Assembly (NCBI RefSeq): GCF_018882085.1
Contig: NZ_JACVPB010000014.1
Coordinates: 1 to 50,822 of the forward strand
Direction of reading: 5' to 3'
Source of the DNA: Polynucleobacter sp. AP-Reno-20A-A9
GTDB taxonomy: Bacteria; Pseudomonadota; Gammaproteobacteria; Burkholderiales; Burkholderiaceae
DNA: 50,822 nucleotides
The translations under genes were made by a program, and so were the position numbers. The notes under the pieces were generated by a model. That model was not told the DNA's origin. It worked only from the letters and a program-made list of their open reading frames with translations, and did not search any database. Shown piece by piece: positions 39,393 through 47,309 of the stretch (its first letter is position 1; each line of letters begins with the position of its first letter).

Positions 39393-40295
39393 TTGAGCGC
39401 TGCTTTTCAATTTCAGGAGTGGATCACTTCTCACTCCGAGCGAACAGAGCTGGCGTTAGATCGCTTACTTGACTCTGCGCAAACTATTCCGCATCGCTTG
39501 CATGAAGCCATGCGTTACGCAGCGCAAGGTGGCGGCAAGCGTATTCGCCCCTTATTGGTTTATGCCGCAGGCCAACTTGGCGATAAAGTAGATGCAGCAG
39601 GAGCTGATTCATTAGATGCAGCAGCAGTGGCAATTGAATGTATTCATGCTTACTCACTAGTGCATGATGATTTGCCATGCATGGATGATGATGATTTACG
39701 TCGCGGTCGTCCGACAGTCCACAAAGCTTTTGATGAAGCAATAGCATTGCTAGTTGGAGATGCATTGCAAACCCGCGCCTTTGAAATCTTGGCCAATGCA
39801 AATTGTGATGCTCAAGTTCGTCTCAAAATGATTTCTGCCTTAGCGGCTGCCTCTGGCTCACGCGGCATGGCCGGTGGTCAGGCAATTGATTTAGAGAGCG
39901 TCGGCAAGAAATTAGACTTGAGTGGCCTAAAACAAATGCATGCTATGAAAACGGGTGCTTTGTTGTCATGCGCTGTTGAATTGGGTGGTGTTGCCGCCTA
40001 CCTGAATCCTGCGCAAATGACGCATCTGGCAAATTATTCAAAGTCCTTAGGATTGGCGTTTCAGATTGTGGATGACGTGCTGGATGCCACTGCGGATAGT
40101 CAAACCTTAGGCAAGACAGCTGGCAAGGATGCTGCTGCCAATAAGCCGACCTATGTGACCTTGATGGGTTTAGACTATGCACGGAAGCAGGCTAAAGAGT
40201 TGCAAGAAATCGCAATCGCCAGCTTAGATGGTTTTGGTGCATCCGCACAAGCATTAAAAGATTTAGCTCTCTTGGTTGTCAATCGCGGCAAGTAA
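39393..40295 (+). CDS. ispA: Farnesyl diphosphate synthase (polyprenyl synthetase)
   Basis: 300 residues from TTG 39393, which directly follows the xseB stop and has GAGG 6 bases upstream. It condenses IPP with DMAPP and GPP to make farnesyl diphosphate for undecaprenyl and quinone synthesis. First Asp-rich motif [16 protein letters not shown] starts at 92; the second is DDVLDATAD (about 225-233). [10 protein letters not shown] at 46-55 and [10 protein letters not shown] are also conserved. The xseB-ispA-dxs order is conserved across proteobacteria. Confidence 0.97.
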   Translation: MSAAFQFQEWITSHSERTELALDRLLDSAQTIPHRLHEAMRYAAQGGGKRIRPLLVYAAGQLGDKVDAAGADSLDAAAVAIECIHAYSLVHDDLPCMDDDDLRRGRPTVHKAFDEAIALLVGDALQTRAFEILANANCDAQVRLKMISALAAASGSRGMAGGQAIDLESVGKKLDLSGLKQMHAMKTGALLSCAVELGGVAAYLNPAQMTHLANYSKSLGLAFQIVDDVLDATADSQTLGKTAGKDAAANKPTYVTLMGLDYARKQAKELQEIAIASLDGFGASAQALKDLALLVVNRGK

Positions 40296-40350
40296 GGAAG
40301 ATGCAAGATCAATACAAGAGAAATTCATCAGTACAGATTATTTAGATTCA

Positions 40351-42252
40351 ATGACTTTACATTCAATTAACTCTCCAGACGATCTCAAAAAACTCTCTCG
40401 CGAAGAGCTACCTGCTTTAGCTGATGAGTTGCGCGAGTTTGTTTTGGATTCTGTATCCAAGACGGGCGGACATCTATCGTCTAACTTGGGAACAGTAGAG
40501 CTCTCTATTGCTTTGCACTACGTATTTGATACTCCAGACGATCGCATTGTTTGGGATGTTGGCCATCAAAGTTACCCGCATAAAATTTTGACTGGTCGTC
40601 GTGAACGTATGGGTACCTTGCGTCAACACAAGGGTCTATCAGGCTTTCCACATCGCTCTGAAAGTGAGTTTGATGCTTTTGGTACCGGCCATTCATCAAC
40701 CAGTATTTCTGCAGCGATGGGTATGGCGCGCGCGTTTCAGACCAAAGGCGAGCGACATGTAGCTGTAGCGGTGATTGGCGATAGCGCTATGACCGGTGGG
40801 ATGGCGTTTGAAGCTATGAACAATGCCGGTGTGTATGACGACTTGCCACTCGTAGTGATTTTGAATGACAACGACATGTCGATCTCGCCTGCTGTGGGCG
40901 CTCTTAATCGCCATCTGGCTAGATTACTCAGCGGCAATATTTATTCAGCAACTAAAAAAGGCATTGATAGTGTTTTATCAATTGCTCCACCCTTACGTGA
41001 GTTTGCTAAGCGTCTTGAAGATCATGCCAAAGGCATGGTTTCTCCATCTACGATCTTCCAAGAGTTTGGCTTTAATTATTTCGGTCCGATTGATGGCCAT
41101 GATTTAGATGCTTTGATTCCGATGCTGCAGAACGTACGCCGCTTAGCCTTAGAGGGTCGCGGACCTCAGTTCTTGCACGTTGTGACCAAAAAAGGTCAGG
41201 GCTATGAGTTGGCTGAGGCTGATCCTGTTCTGTATCACGGCCCTAGCAAATTTAATCCTGAAGAGGGCGTTAAAAAATCAGCTGCTAGCAAGAAAACATT
41301 TACCCAAGTATTTGGTGAGTGGTTATGTGATATGGCGCACGCAGATCCTTTATTGGTTGGCATTACTCCAGCCATGCGAGAGGGTTCCGGCCTAGTTGAG
41401 TTTGAGAAGAGTTTCCCTAAGCGTTACTACGATGTCGGTATTGCGGAACAGCACGCGGTCACTTTTGCAGCCGGCATGGCATGCGAAGGTATGAAGCCAG
41501 TGGTGGCGATTTACTCCACTTTCTTGCAGCGCGCGTATGACCAACTGATTCATGATGTGGCGATACAAGACTTACCGGTGTTGTTTGCATTAGATCGCGC
41601 TGGTCTCGTTGGTGCTGATGGCGCCACCCACGCAGGTGCTTATGACATTCCATTCTTGCGCTGCATTCCAAATATGCTGGTGATGACACCGGCAGATGAG
41701 TCTGAATGCCGTGACTTGTTAACTACTGCCTTTCATCAGCCACACCCAAGCGCAGTTCGCTACCCGCGTGGTGCAGGTATTGGCGCTATCCCATCTAAAG
41801 AATTGCGCACTCTGCCATTTGGTAAGGGTGAGATTCGTCGCAAATCCACCGCCCCTTCTGGTCAACGTGTGGCGATATTGGCCTTTGGCACCTTGCTTTA
41901 CCCTGCGCTTGAAGTGGCGGAGGCTATTGATGCAACCGTGGCCAATATGCGCTTTGTTAAGCCACTCGATGTCGATCTCCTCCAATCTTTAGCAGCTGAT
42001 CATGATTATTTTGTGACGATTGAGGATGGAGCAATTGCTGGCGGTGCTGGTAGCGCTTGTTTAGAAGCGCTCTCGAATCTCGGTATTAATAAACCCCTCC
42101 TGCAATTAGGTCTTCCTGATCAATTTGTCGAGCATGGCGACTACAGCCTTCTGATGTCCAAGTGTGGCTTGGACGTAGAGGGTATTGCCAACTCCATCCA
42201 ACGGCGTTTTCCAGCAATATTGACTGTAAATTCAGTACTGGTAGGCAAATAA
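40351..42252 (+). CDS. dxs: 1-deoxy-D-xylulose-5-phosphate synthase
   Basis: 633 residues from ATG 40351 ([17 protein letters not shown]), matching the usual family start; an in-frame TTG at 40276 would overlap ispA. The thiamine-diphosphate enzyme condenses pyruvate and glyceraldehyde-3-phosphate as the first MEP pathway step. Visible motifs: [48 protein letters not shown] (the ThDP/Mg motif), YHGPSKF, and [10 protein letters not shown] with the catalytic Glu. It follows ispA by 55 bp with no clear Shine-Dalgarno; TATTTA lies 6 bases upstream as a weak -10 candidate. Confidence 0.96.
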   Translation: MTLHSINSPDDLKKLSREELPALADELREFVLDSVSKTGGHLSSNLGTVELSIALHYVFDTPDDRIVWDVGHQSYPHKILTGRRERMGTLRQHKGLSGFPHRSESEFDAFGTGHSSTSISAAMGMARAFQTKGERHVAVAVIGDSAMTGGMAFEAMNNAGVYDDLPLVVILNDNDMSISPAVGALNRHLARLLSGNIYSATKKGIDSVLSIAPPLREFAKRLEDHAKGMVSPSTIFQEFGFNYFGPIDGHDLDALIPMLQNVRRLALEGRGPQFLHVVTKKGQGYELAEADPVLYHGPSKFNPEEGVKKSAASKKTFTQVFGEWLCDMAHADPLLVGITPAMREGSGLVEFEKSFPKRYYDVGIAEQHAVTFAAGMACEGMKPVVAIYSTFLQRAYDQLIHDVAIQDLPVLFALDRAGLVGADGATHAGAYDIPFLRCIPNMLVMTPADESECRDLLTTAFHQPHPSAVRYPRGAGIGAIPSKELRTLPFGKGEIRRKSTAPSGQRVAILAFGTLLYPALEVAEAIDATVANMRFVKPLDVDLLQSLAADHDYFVTIEDGAIAGGAGSACLEALSNLGINKPLLQLGLPDQFVEHGDYSLLMSKCGLDVEGIANSIQRRFPAILTVNSVLVGK

Positions 42253-42277
42253 GCCCGTTTTGCCTGAAAATAGAGTA

Positions 42278-43105
42278 ATGAATGACATGAACCCCGCCTT
42301 TCTGAAAGCCAGCGTAATGCCGGATGTGCAATCCACTTTGGATGATCGCGCATTACCAATTGAGCAAGTGGGTATTCGTGGCGTACGCCATCCGCTGACC
42401 ATTCGCAGCAAAACAGGAAACTTTCCATCGGTTGGAACTTTTGAGATGGATGTGGCATTACCCGCGCATGTAAAGGGTACGCACATGTCTCGATTCATGG
42501 CGCTGCTCCAAAAACAAGATGTGGCTGTCGATAGCACGACTATTGTCGCCTTAGTGCGCGAGATGTTACCTTTGTTGGATGCTAAACAAGGCCACGTACA
42601 ATTTACTTACACACACTTCGTTAAAAAAGCGGCGCCGGTTTCTGGTGTGGAAAGCTTGATGGATTACGAAGTCACTTGGATGGCAACAGCGAAGCAAAAT
42701 CCAGCCGGCAGTGCCGATATTGAATTGGGTTTGCGTGCACAAGTTCCAGTGATGAGTTTGTGCCCTTGCTCAAAAGAGATTTCTGAGTTTGGTGCGCATA
42801 ATCAACGCTCACACGTCACTATGACTGTTGCGTTAGATTCCAAAACGCAGATGACGGTGGAAGATTTGGTTACCGCCGCTGAAAGCGAAGCTTCTAGCGA
42901 GTTGTGGGGACTACTGAAGCGTCCTGATGAGAAGTGGGTGACTGAACATTCTTATAGCAACCCGAAGTTTGTAGAAGACTTAGTTCGTGATGTAGCCGGC
43001 AATCTCAAGGCAGATGAGCGTATTCACTCTTTTGTGGTTGAGGCTGAGAACTTTGAGTCCATTCACAACCACAGCGCATTCGCCAGAATCAGCCATCAGA
43101 AATAA
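42278..43105 (+). CDS. folE2: GTP cyclohydrolase FolE2 (type IB)
   Basis: 275 residues from ATG 42278; TTG 42260 and ATG 42287 are alternatives. It belongs to the COG1469 family that converts GTP to dihydroneopterin triphosphate for folate or queuosine. Conserved segments are VGIRGVRHPLTIRSK, MSLCPCSKEISEFGAHNQRSHV with the metal Cys and the catalytic Glu, and the C-terminal FESIHNHSAFARIS. Unlike zinc-dependent FolE, this type accepts several metals. Being third after ispA and dxs is unusual, and no folate or queuosine gene is near. Confidence 0.93.
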   Translation: MNDMNPAFLKASVMPDVQSTLDDRALPIEQVGIRGVRHPLTIRSKTGNFPSVGTFEMDVALPAHVKGTHMSRFMALLQKQDVAVDSTTIVALVREMLPLLDAKQGHVQFTYTHFVKKAAPVSGVESLMDYEVTWMATAKQNPAGSADIELGLRAQVPVMSLCPCSKEISEFGAHNQRSHVTMTVALDSKTQMTVEDLVTAAESEASSELWGLLKRPDEKWVTEHSYSNPKFVEDLVRDVAGNLKADERIHSFVVEAENFESIHNHSAFARISHQK

Positions 43106-43107
43106 CC

Positions 43108-43135
43108 AGCAATAAATCTATTTCAGATTATTGCT
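43108..43135. terminator. Hairpin at the folE2/tsaD convergent end
   Basis: Arms 43108-43119 (AGCAATAAATCT) and 43125-43135 pair with one bulged base around ATTTC. The tsaD stop (43120-43118) lies at the tip of the left arm. Only three T bases follow on the plus strand. Likely a shared 3' end for the two convergent genes. Confidence 0.5.
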
Positions 43136-44191
43136 TTGTAAATCCCAGCGGGGTTTGATATCAAAGGCTCCAGAATTTGTGGAGCCATTATTTTTTTCGA
43201 TCATGCGTAATGCTCCAGCAAAAGCAATCATCACGCCGTTATCAGTGCAGAGTTCAAGCGGTGGGTAATGCACTTCAAAGCCATTACGTTTTGCTTTGTC
43301 ATTAAGCGCAGCGCGTAGTTGCAAATTAGCACCAACACCACCAGCAAGCACTAAATGTTTGCAGCCTGTTTGCTTGAGCGCTTTCTCGGACTTGCTGATT
43401 AGAACCGCCACGATAGAGTCAACAAAGCTTCTGGCAAGATCCGCGTGAAATTGCGCGACCTCTGAAGAATCAGCAATCTTTTTCTCCTCAATTTTTTTCA
43501 CTTGATTGAGAACGGCTGTCTTTAATCCTGAGAAAGAAAAATCTAAGTCACCTGAATGCAGCATTGGCTTTGGCAAATCAAAAATACCAGGACGACCTTG
43601 CTCTGCTAATTTAGAAATGGCTGCGCCACCGGGGTAATCCAAGCCGAGTAATTTGGCGGTTTTATCGAAGGCTTCTCCGGCCGCGTCATCTAAAGTTTCT
43701 CCAAGCAGCTCATATTGACCAATTCCAGAAACTTTCATGAGCTGGGTGTGGCCTCCGGATACCAATAGGGCAATAAACGGAAATTCGGGAGCGGTTTCAC
43801 CTAAAAGCGGGGAAAGTAGGTGTCCTTCGAGATGATGTACCCCAATCGAAGGTAAATTGAGACCCTGGGCTAGAGATTTGGCAAAAGCGCTTCCTACTAG
43901 GAGGGCCCCAGCCAGTCCAGGCCCTTGGGTATATGCCACGGCATCAATATCGCCCAATTTGAGGCCAGATTGGGCTAAGGATTGGTCCAAAAGGGGTAAA
44001 ACACGGCGAATATGGTCGCGGGAGGCTAATTCTGGGACAACGCCCCCATAGTCCCGGTGCATGGCGATCTGAGAGTGCAGGCCCTGGCCCAATATGCCCT
44101 GGAAGGCCGGTTTACCCTCTTCCCAAGGCGTGGTGTTGTATAAAGCCACTCCGGTCTCGTCACAAGAAGTTTCTATTCCTAAAACAATCAT
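43118..44191 (-). CDS. tsaD: tRNA N6-threonylcarbamoyladenosine synthase subunit TsaD
   Basis: 357 residues. It transfers the threonylcarbamoyl group to A37 of ANN-decoding tRNAs together with TsaB and TsaE. The ATPase fold starts with [18 protein letters not shown]. The metal site HHLEGH (His 120 and 124) and VSGGHTQL are the family signatures, and a third ligand lies in the C-terminal [13 protein letters not shown] segment. It diverges from rpsU by 77 bp, the same arrangement as in E. coli, where tsaD borders the macromolecular-synthesis operon. Confidence 0.97.
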   Translation of the reverse strand: MIVLGIETSCDETGVALYNTTPWEEGKPAFQGILGQGLHSQIAMHRDYGGVVPELASRDHIRRVLPLLDQSLAQSGLKLGDIDAVAYTQGPGLAGALLVGSAFAKSLAQGLNLPSIGVHHLEGHLLSPLLGETAPEFPFIALLVSGGHTQLMKVSGIGQYELLGETLDDAAGEAFDKTAKLLGLDYPGGAAISKLAEQGRPGIFDLPKPMLHSGDLDFSFSGLKTAVLNQVKKIEEKKIADSSEVAQFHADLARSFVDSIVAVLISKSEKALKQTGCKHLVLAGGVGANLQLRAALNDKAKRNGFEVHYPPLELCTDNGVMIAFAGALRMIEKNNGSTNSGAFDIKPRWDLQSNNLK

Positions 44192-44209
44192 TTTTTTACT
44201 TAGCCGTGC

Positions 44210-44215
44210 TAGAAT
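44210..44215 (+). promoter_or_regulatory. Candidate -10 box of the rpsU operon
   Basis: TAGAAT at 44210-44215 predicts a start near 44222 and a leader of about 47 bases to the rpsU ATG. Any -35 would fall inside the tsaD start region, so the two promoters may interfere. A repeated TATCGA unit lies just downstream. Confidence 0.35.
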
Positions 44216-44268
44216 CGCAATTCAGTTAATTTATCGATATCTATCGAGCATATACGAGTTAAATAAGT

Positions 44269-44481
44269 ATGACTACAGTCCGCCTCCGCGAAAACGAACC
44301 ATTTGAAGTGGCATTGCGCCGTTTTAAGCGCACCATTGAAAAGAATGGCCTTTTGACAGACTTGCGTGCACGCGAGTTCTACGAGAAGCCAACGGCTGAA
44401 CGTAAGCGTAAGAAGGCCGCAGCTGCTAAACGCCATTACAAGCGTATTCGCAGCCAGATGTTGCCTAAGAAGCTTTACTAA
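44269..44481 (+). CDS. rpsU: 30S ribosomal protein S21
   Basis: 70 residues, the usual length. It begins [20 protein letters not shown] and ends with a highly basic [20 protein letters not shown] stretch. S21 sits near the anti-Shine-Dalgarno end of 16S rRNA and helps initiation on leadered messages. It heads the rpsU-yqeY-dnaG-rpoD block, with a strong terminator after it, so read-through must be partial. Confidence 0.98.
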   Translation: MTTVRLRENEPFEVALRRFKRTIEKNGLLTDLRAREFYEKPTAERKRKKAAAAKRHYKRIRSQMLPKKLY

Positions 44482-44515
44482 TAGAATTAAAAGCTCTCGT
44501 CACCGAGAGGCTTTG

Positions 44516-44548
44516 AAACCCGCTGACGGTGAAACGCAGCGGGTTTTT
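44516..44548 (+). terminator. Rho-independent terminator after rpsU
   Basis: AAACCCGCTG (44516-44525) pairs perfectly with 44537-44546 around an 11-base loop, and TTTTTG follows. As in the E. coli rpsU-dnaG-rpoD operon, this attenuator lets rpsU be made in excess of primase and sigma. Confidence 0.9.
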
Positions 44549-44608
44549 GCTTTTTAATCACCATTATTAAATGTTCGACGTTTTATATTCAACATCAGGA
44601 ATTAAGCC

Positions 44609-45055
44609 ATGAGTCTAAAAGATCAAATTACCGAAGATATGAAAAACGCTATGCGCGCCAAGGAAGTAGAGCGCCTAGGAACGATTCGTCTTTTGTTGGC
44701 CGCCATCAAGCAACGCGAAGTGGACGAGCGCATCGTAGTTGACGATGCTGGTGTGATTGCTACTGTTGAAAAAATGATCAAGCAACGTAAAGATTCGATC
44801 TCTCAGTTTGAAAAAGCGAATCGTGACGATTTGGTTGCGATTGAAGCTGCTGAGATGGTGATTTTGCAGACGTATTTACCTGCGCAGTTATCCGATGCTG
44901 AAGTGCAAGCTGCAGTAGTTGCTGCCGTTGCTTCTACTGGTGCTGCAGGCCCGCAGGATATGGGTAAAGTCATTGGTGTACTTAAAGGTCAATTGGCTGG
45001 CAAAGCTGATATGGGTAAAGTTTCTGGCTTGGTAAAAGCCGCATTGGCGAAGTAA
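44609..45055 (+). CDS. YqeY / GatB-like domain protein
   Basis: 148 residues, the typical YqeY length. It starts MSLKDQITEDMKNAMRAKE and carries LRLGTIR-type ERLGTIRLLLAAIKQREVDER, the helical head, followed by the three-helix GatB-tail-like end with AAGPQDMGKVIGVLKGQLAGKADM. It resembles the tRNA-binding tail of GatB and may bind tRNA or act as an amidase adaptor, but its role is unknown. It sits between rpsU and dnaG, a place also taken by yqeY-like genes in many bacteria. Confidence 0.9.
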   Translation: MSLKDQITEDMKNAMRAKEVERLGTIRLLLAAIKQREVDERIVVDDAGVIATVEKMIKQRKDSISQFEKANRDDLVAIEAAEMVILQTYLPAQLSDAEVQAAVVAAVASTGAAGPQDMGKVIGVLKGQLAGKADMGKVSGLVKAALAK

Positions 45056-45104
45056 GCAAACTCAGTAGCTAGCCAAGAAAGCAAAATCCTTTCATACTGG
45101 CTAC

Positions 45105-47075
45105 ATGGCACTCATCCCACAATCCTTCATTGCCGATCTTTTAAATCGGGTTGATATCGTTGATGTGGTTGGGCAGCACGTGAAGTTAAAAAAAGCGGGT
45201 GCGAACTTTCAGGGTTTGTGCCCCTTTCATTCAGAGAAGTCTCCCTCATTTTCGGTATCTCCTACTAAACAGTTTTATCACTGCTTTGGTTGTGGCGCTC
45301 ATGGCTCTGCTATTAGTTTCTTGATGGAATACTCTGGACTTGGATATGTAGATGCCATTGAAGATCTTGCGCGTTCTGCAGGTTTGGATGTCCCTCGTGA
45401 GGAGCGCACTGCGAATGATGTAGCAAGACAGCAGCAAGCTATGGCATTGAGCGAGGTCATGAGTTCTGCTGCGGATTGGTATCGTCAACAACTCAAAGGT
45501 AATACAAGAGCAGTTGAGTATTTAAAAGGCCGCGGACTTACTGGTGAGATTGCTAAGCGCTATGCCTTAGGTTATGCGCCCGACGGATGGCAGGGCTTAG
45601 AAGCGGTGTTTGGCGCCTACTCTAATGATGAGATAGCGAAGACCTTGGTGGAAGGTGGCTTGCTGATTCAGGGCGAGCAAGCGGAAGGCGGTCAACCTGT
45701 TAAACGCTACGATCGTTTCCGTGATCGCATTATGTTTCCCATTCGCAATCCCAAAGGTCAAACAATTGGCTTTGGTGGGCGCATCCTAGATCAAGGCGAG
45801 CCAAAGTATTTAAATTCTCCTGAGACCCCATTGTTCTCAAAAGGCAATACGCTCTATGGCTTGTTTGAAGCAAGACAAGCGATTCGTGCGCAAGAATATG
45901 TTTTGGTGTGTGAAGGTTATATGGATGTCGTTGCCTTAGCGCAATTGGGATTCCCCAATGCAGTTGCAACACTGGGTACCGCTTGTACTGCAAACCACGT
46001 ACGCATGCTACTCAGACAAACCGATAAAGTGGTTTTCTCATTTGATGGTGACTCCGCCGGTCAACGCGCTGCGCAACGTGCGCTTGAGGCTTGTTTGCCT
46101 TTAATGTCGGACGATAAAGAAATTCGCTTCTTATTTTTGCCGACAGAGCATGACCCTGATAGCTATGTTCGTGCTTATGGGGCGCCTGCTTTTGAGAAAG
46201 TGATTAAAGAGGCAATGTCTATTTCTAGCTTCTTCTTTAGGGTTGTCAGTGAAGGTCATGAGCAAACTACCCCGGAAGGTCGAGCCCATACCCATCATGC
46301 TGCTAAACCTCTTTTACTTTCAATGCCTCCAATTGCCTTGCGTACACAAATTTTGCGCGAGTTAGCGATTCGTACCAATACAACCCCAGCAGAGCTCGAA
46401 GCATTTTGTGGTTTAACGGTAGCGCCTGTACCTGTTCGTCAAACTACTTACCAGCCGATGCAAGCAAGAGCTCAAGGTGGTCAAGGCAATCAAAGTGGTA
46501 CAAACACTTATGTTGGTAATGGCAATCGGCAGGGCGCACCTTGGCAAGCATCCAAGGGATCTGCAAAACGAGTGGCTACTCAAAATATTGAACCACCTAA
46601 AGCACCAACGGATTTGGCCGAACAAATGCTGCGAGTCATCATTCAGTTTCCGCATTTAGGTAAAGCCTTGGATTCAAATAAACGCGCACTCGCACTAAAG
46701 GCGGCAGAACAAAGATCTTCAAAAGCCCATGCTTTGATGCAAGATCTTTTGTCACAGTGTGACTTGGTTGAGTTGATTCCGGGTGAGGGTAACAAGCCAG
46801 CGATCGCAGGCGCCGGTGCATTTGCCATGTTCCAAGATCAACTCTCCCGTAGTGAGCTAGCGCCTTTGTATGAAGTTCTGAGAAATCGAGTAATGGGCTC
46901 CGATTTGGAGTTGGAGGGCGCGGCTGCGGATCTTGATGGCGCATTTAAAAAGCTCGAATTAACCCACCTCAAGCAAGAAATGACTGAAATTGCCCAAAAG
47001 ATCTCTGGAAGTACCGCCTCCGAGCAAGACAAGGCCCGTTATCGTGAATTGGGCGAAAAGCTTAAATTCTCCTAA
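45105..47075 (+). CDS. dnaG: DNA primase
   Basis: 656 residues. It makes RNA primers for Okazaki fragments. The N-terminal zinc-binding domain has ligands C39, H42, C60 and C63 in CPFH and CFGC. The TOPRIM catalytic core starts near VLVCEGYMDVVALA (about 265-278), with the metal DGDSAGQRAA following. A Gln/Gly/Asn-rich linker (about 446-490) leads to the C-terminal helicase-interacting domain (about 500-656). CATACT lies 6 bases before the ATG as a weak -10 candidate, and no Shine-Dalgarno is close. Confidence 0.96.
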   Translation: MALIPQSFIADLLNRVDIVDVVGQHVKLKKAGANFQGLCPFHSEKSPSFSVSPTKQFYHCFGCGAHGSAISFLMEYSGLGYVDAIEDLARSAGLDVPREERTANDVARQQQAMALSEVMSSAADWYRQQLKGNTRAVEYLKGRGLTGEIAKRYALGYAPDGWQGLEAVFGAYSNDEIAKTLVEGGLLIQGEQAEGGQPVKRYDRFRDRIMFPIRNPKGQTIGFGGRILDQGEPKYLNSPETPLFSKGNTLYGLFEARQAIRAQEYVLVCEGYMDVVALAQLGFPNAVATLGTACTANHVRMLLRQTDKVVFSFDGDSAGQRAAQRALEACLPLMSDDKEIRFLFLPTEHDPDSYVRAYGAPAFEKVIKEAMSISSFFFRVVSEGHEQTTPEGRAHTHHAAKPLLLSMPPIALRTQILRELAIRTNTTPAELEAFCGLTVAPVPVRQTTYQPMQARAQGGQGNQSGTNTYVGNGNRQGAPWQASKGSAKRVATQNIEPPKAPTDLAEQMLRVIIQFPHLGKALDSNKRALALKAAEQRSSKAHALMQDLLSQCDLVELIPGEGNKPAIAGAGAFAMFQDQLSRSELAPLYEVLRNRVMGSDLELEGAAADLDGAFKKLELTHLKQEMTEIAQKISGSTASEQDKARYRELGEKLKFS

Positions 47076-47091
47076 GAATTTACTGAAACAC

Positions 47092-47121
47092 CCCTAGAAA
47101 TTCCCTGAAATTGCCCCATAT
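47092..47121 (+). promoter_or_regulatory. Sigma-32-like heat-shock promoter for rpoD
   Basis: CCCTAGAA at 47092-47099 (sigma-32 -35 consensus CCCTTGAA, one mismatch) and CCCCATAT at 47114-47121 (consensus CCCCATNT, exact) are separated by 14 bases from the end of the -35 core, within the normal range. It lies just after the dnaG stop, in the same functional place as the E. coli rpoD heat-shock promoter. Confidence 0.55.
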
Positions 47122-47158
47122 TTTTAGGTAGGGTGGGGGTAAAAAAGTCGCAATCGAC

Positions 47159-47164
47159 TATAAT
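47159..47164 (+). promoter_or_regulatory. Sigma-70 -10 box for rpoD
   Basis: A consensus TATAAT in the 234-bp dnaG-rpoD gap. No good -35 is present 17 bases upstream. The predicted start near 47171 leaves about 139 bases of leader before the rpoD ATG, long for this compact region. Confidence 0.5.
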
Positions 47165-47309
47165 CCTTTGTTCCCAAGAAAAAACCGATTTAATTCAGCC
47201 ACTTGCGCTTTATTTTGATGAAATTTGGGGTAAGTGGGTAAGTGAGTTACTACGGGGCTGTGTTTCATCAGTCGATATCAATAACAGTAATGTGAATAAG
47301 TGCTAATAA

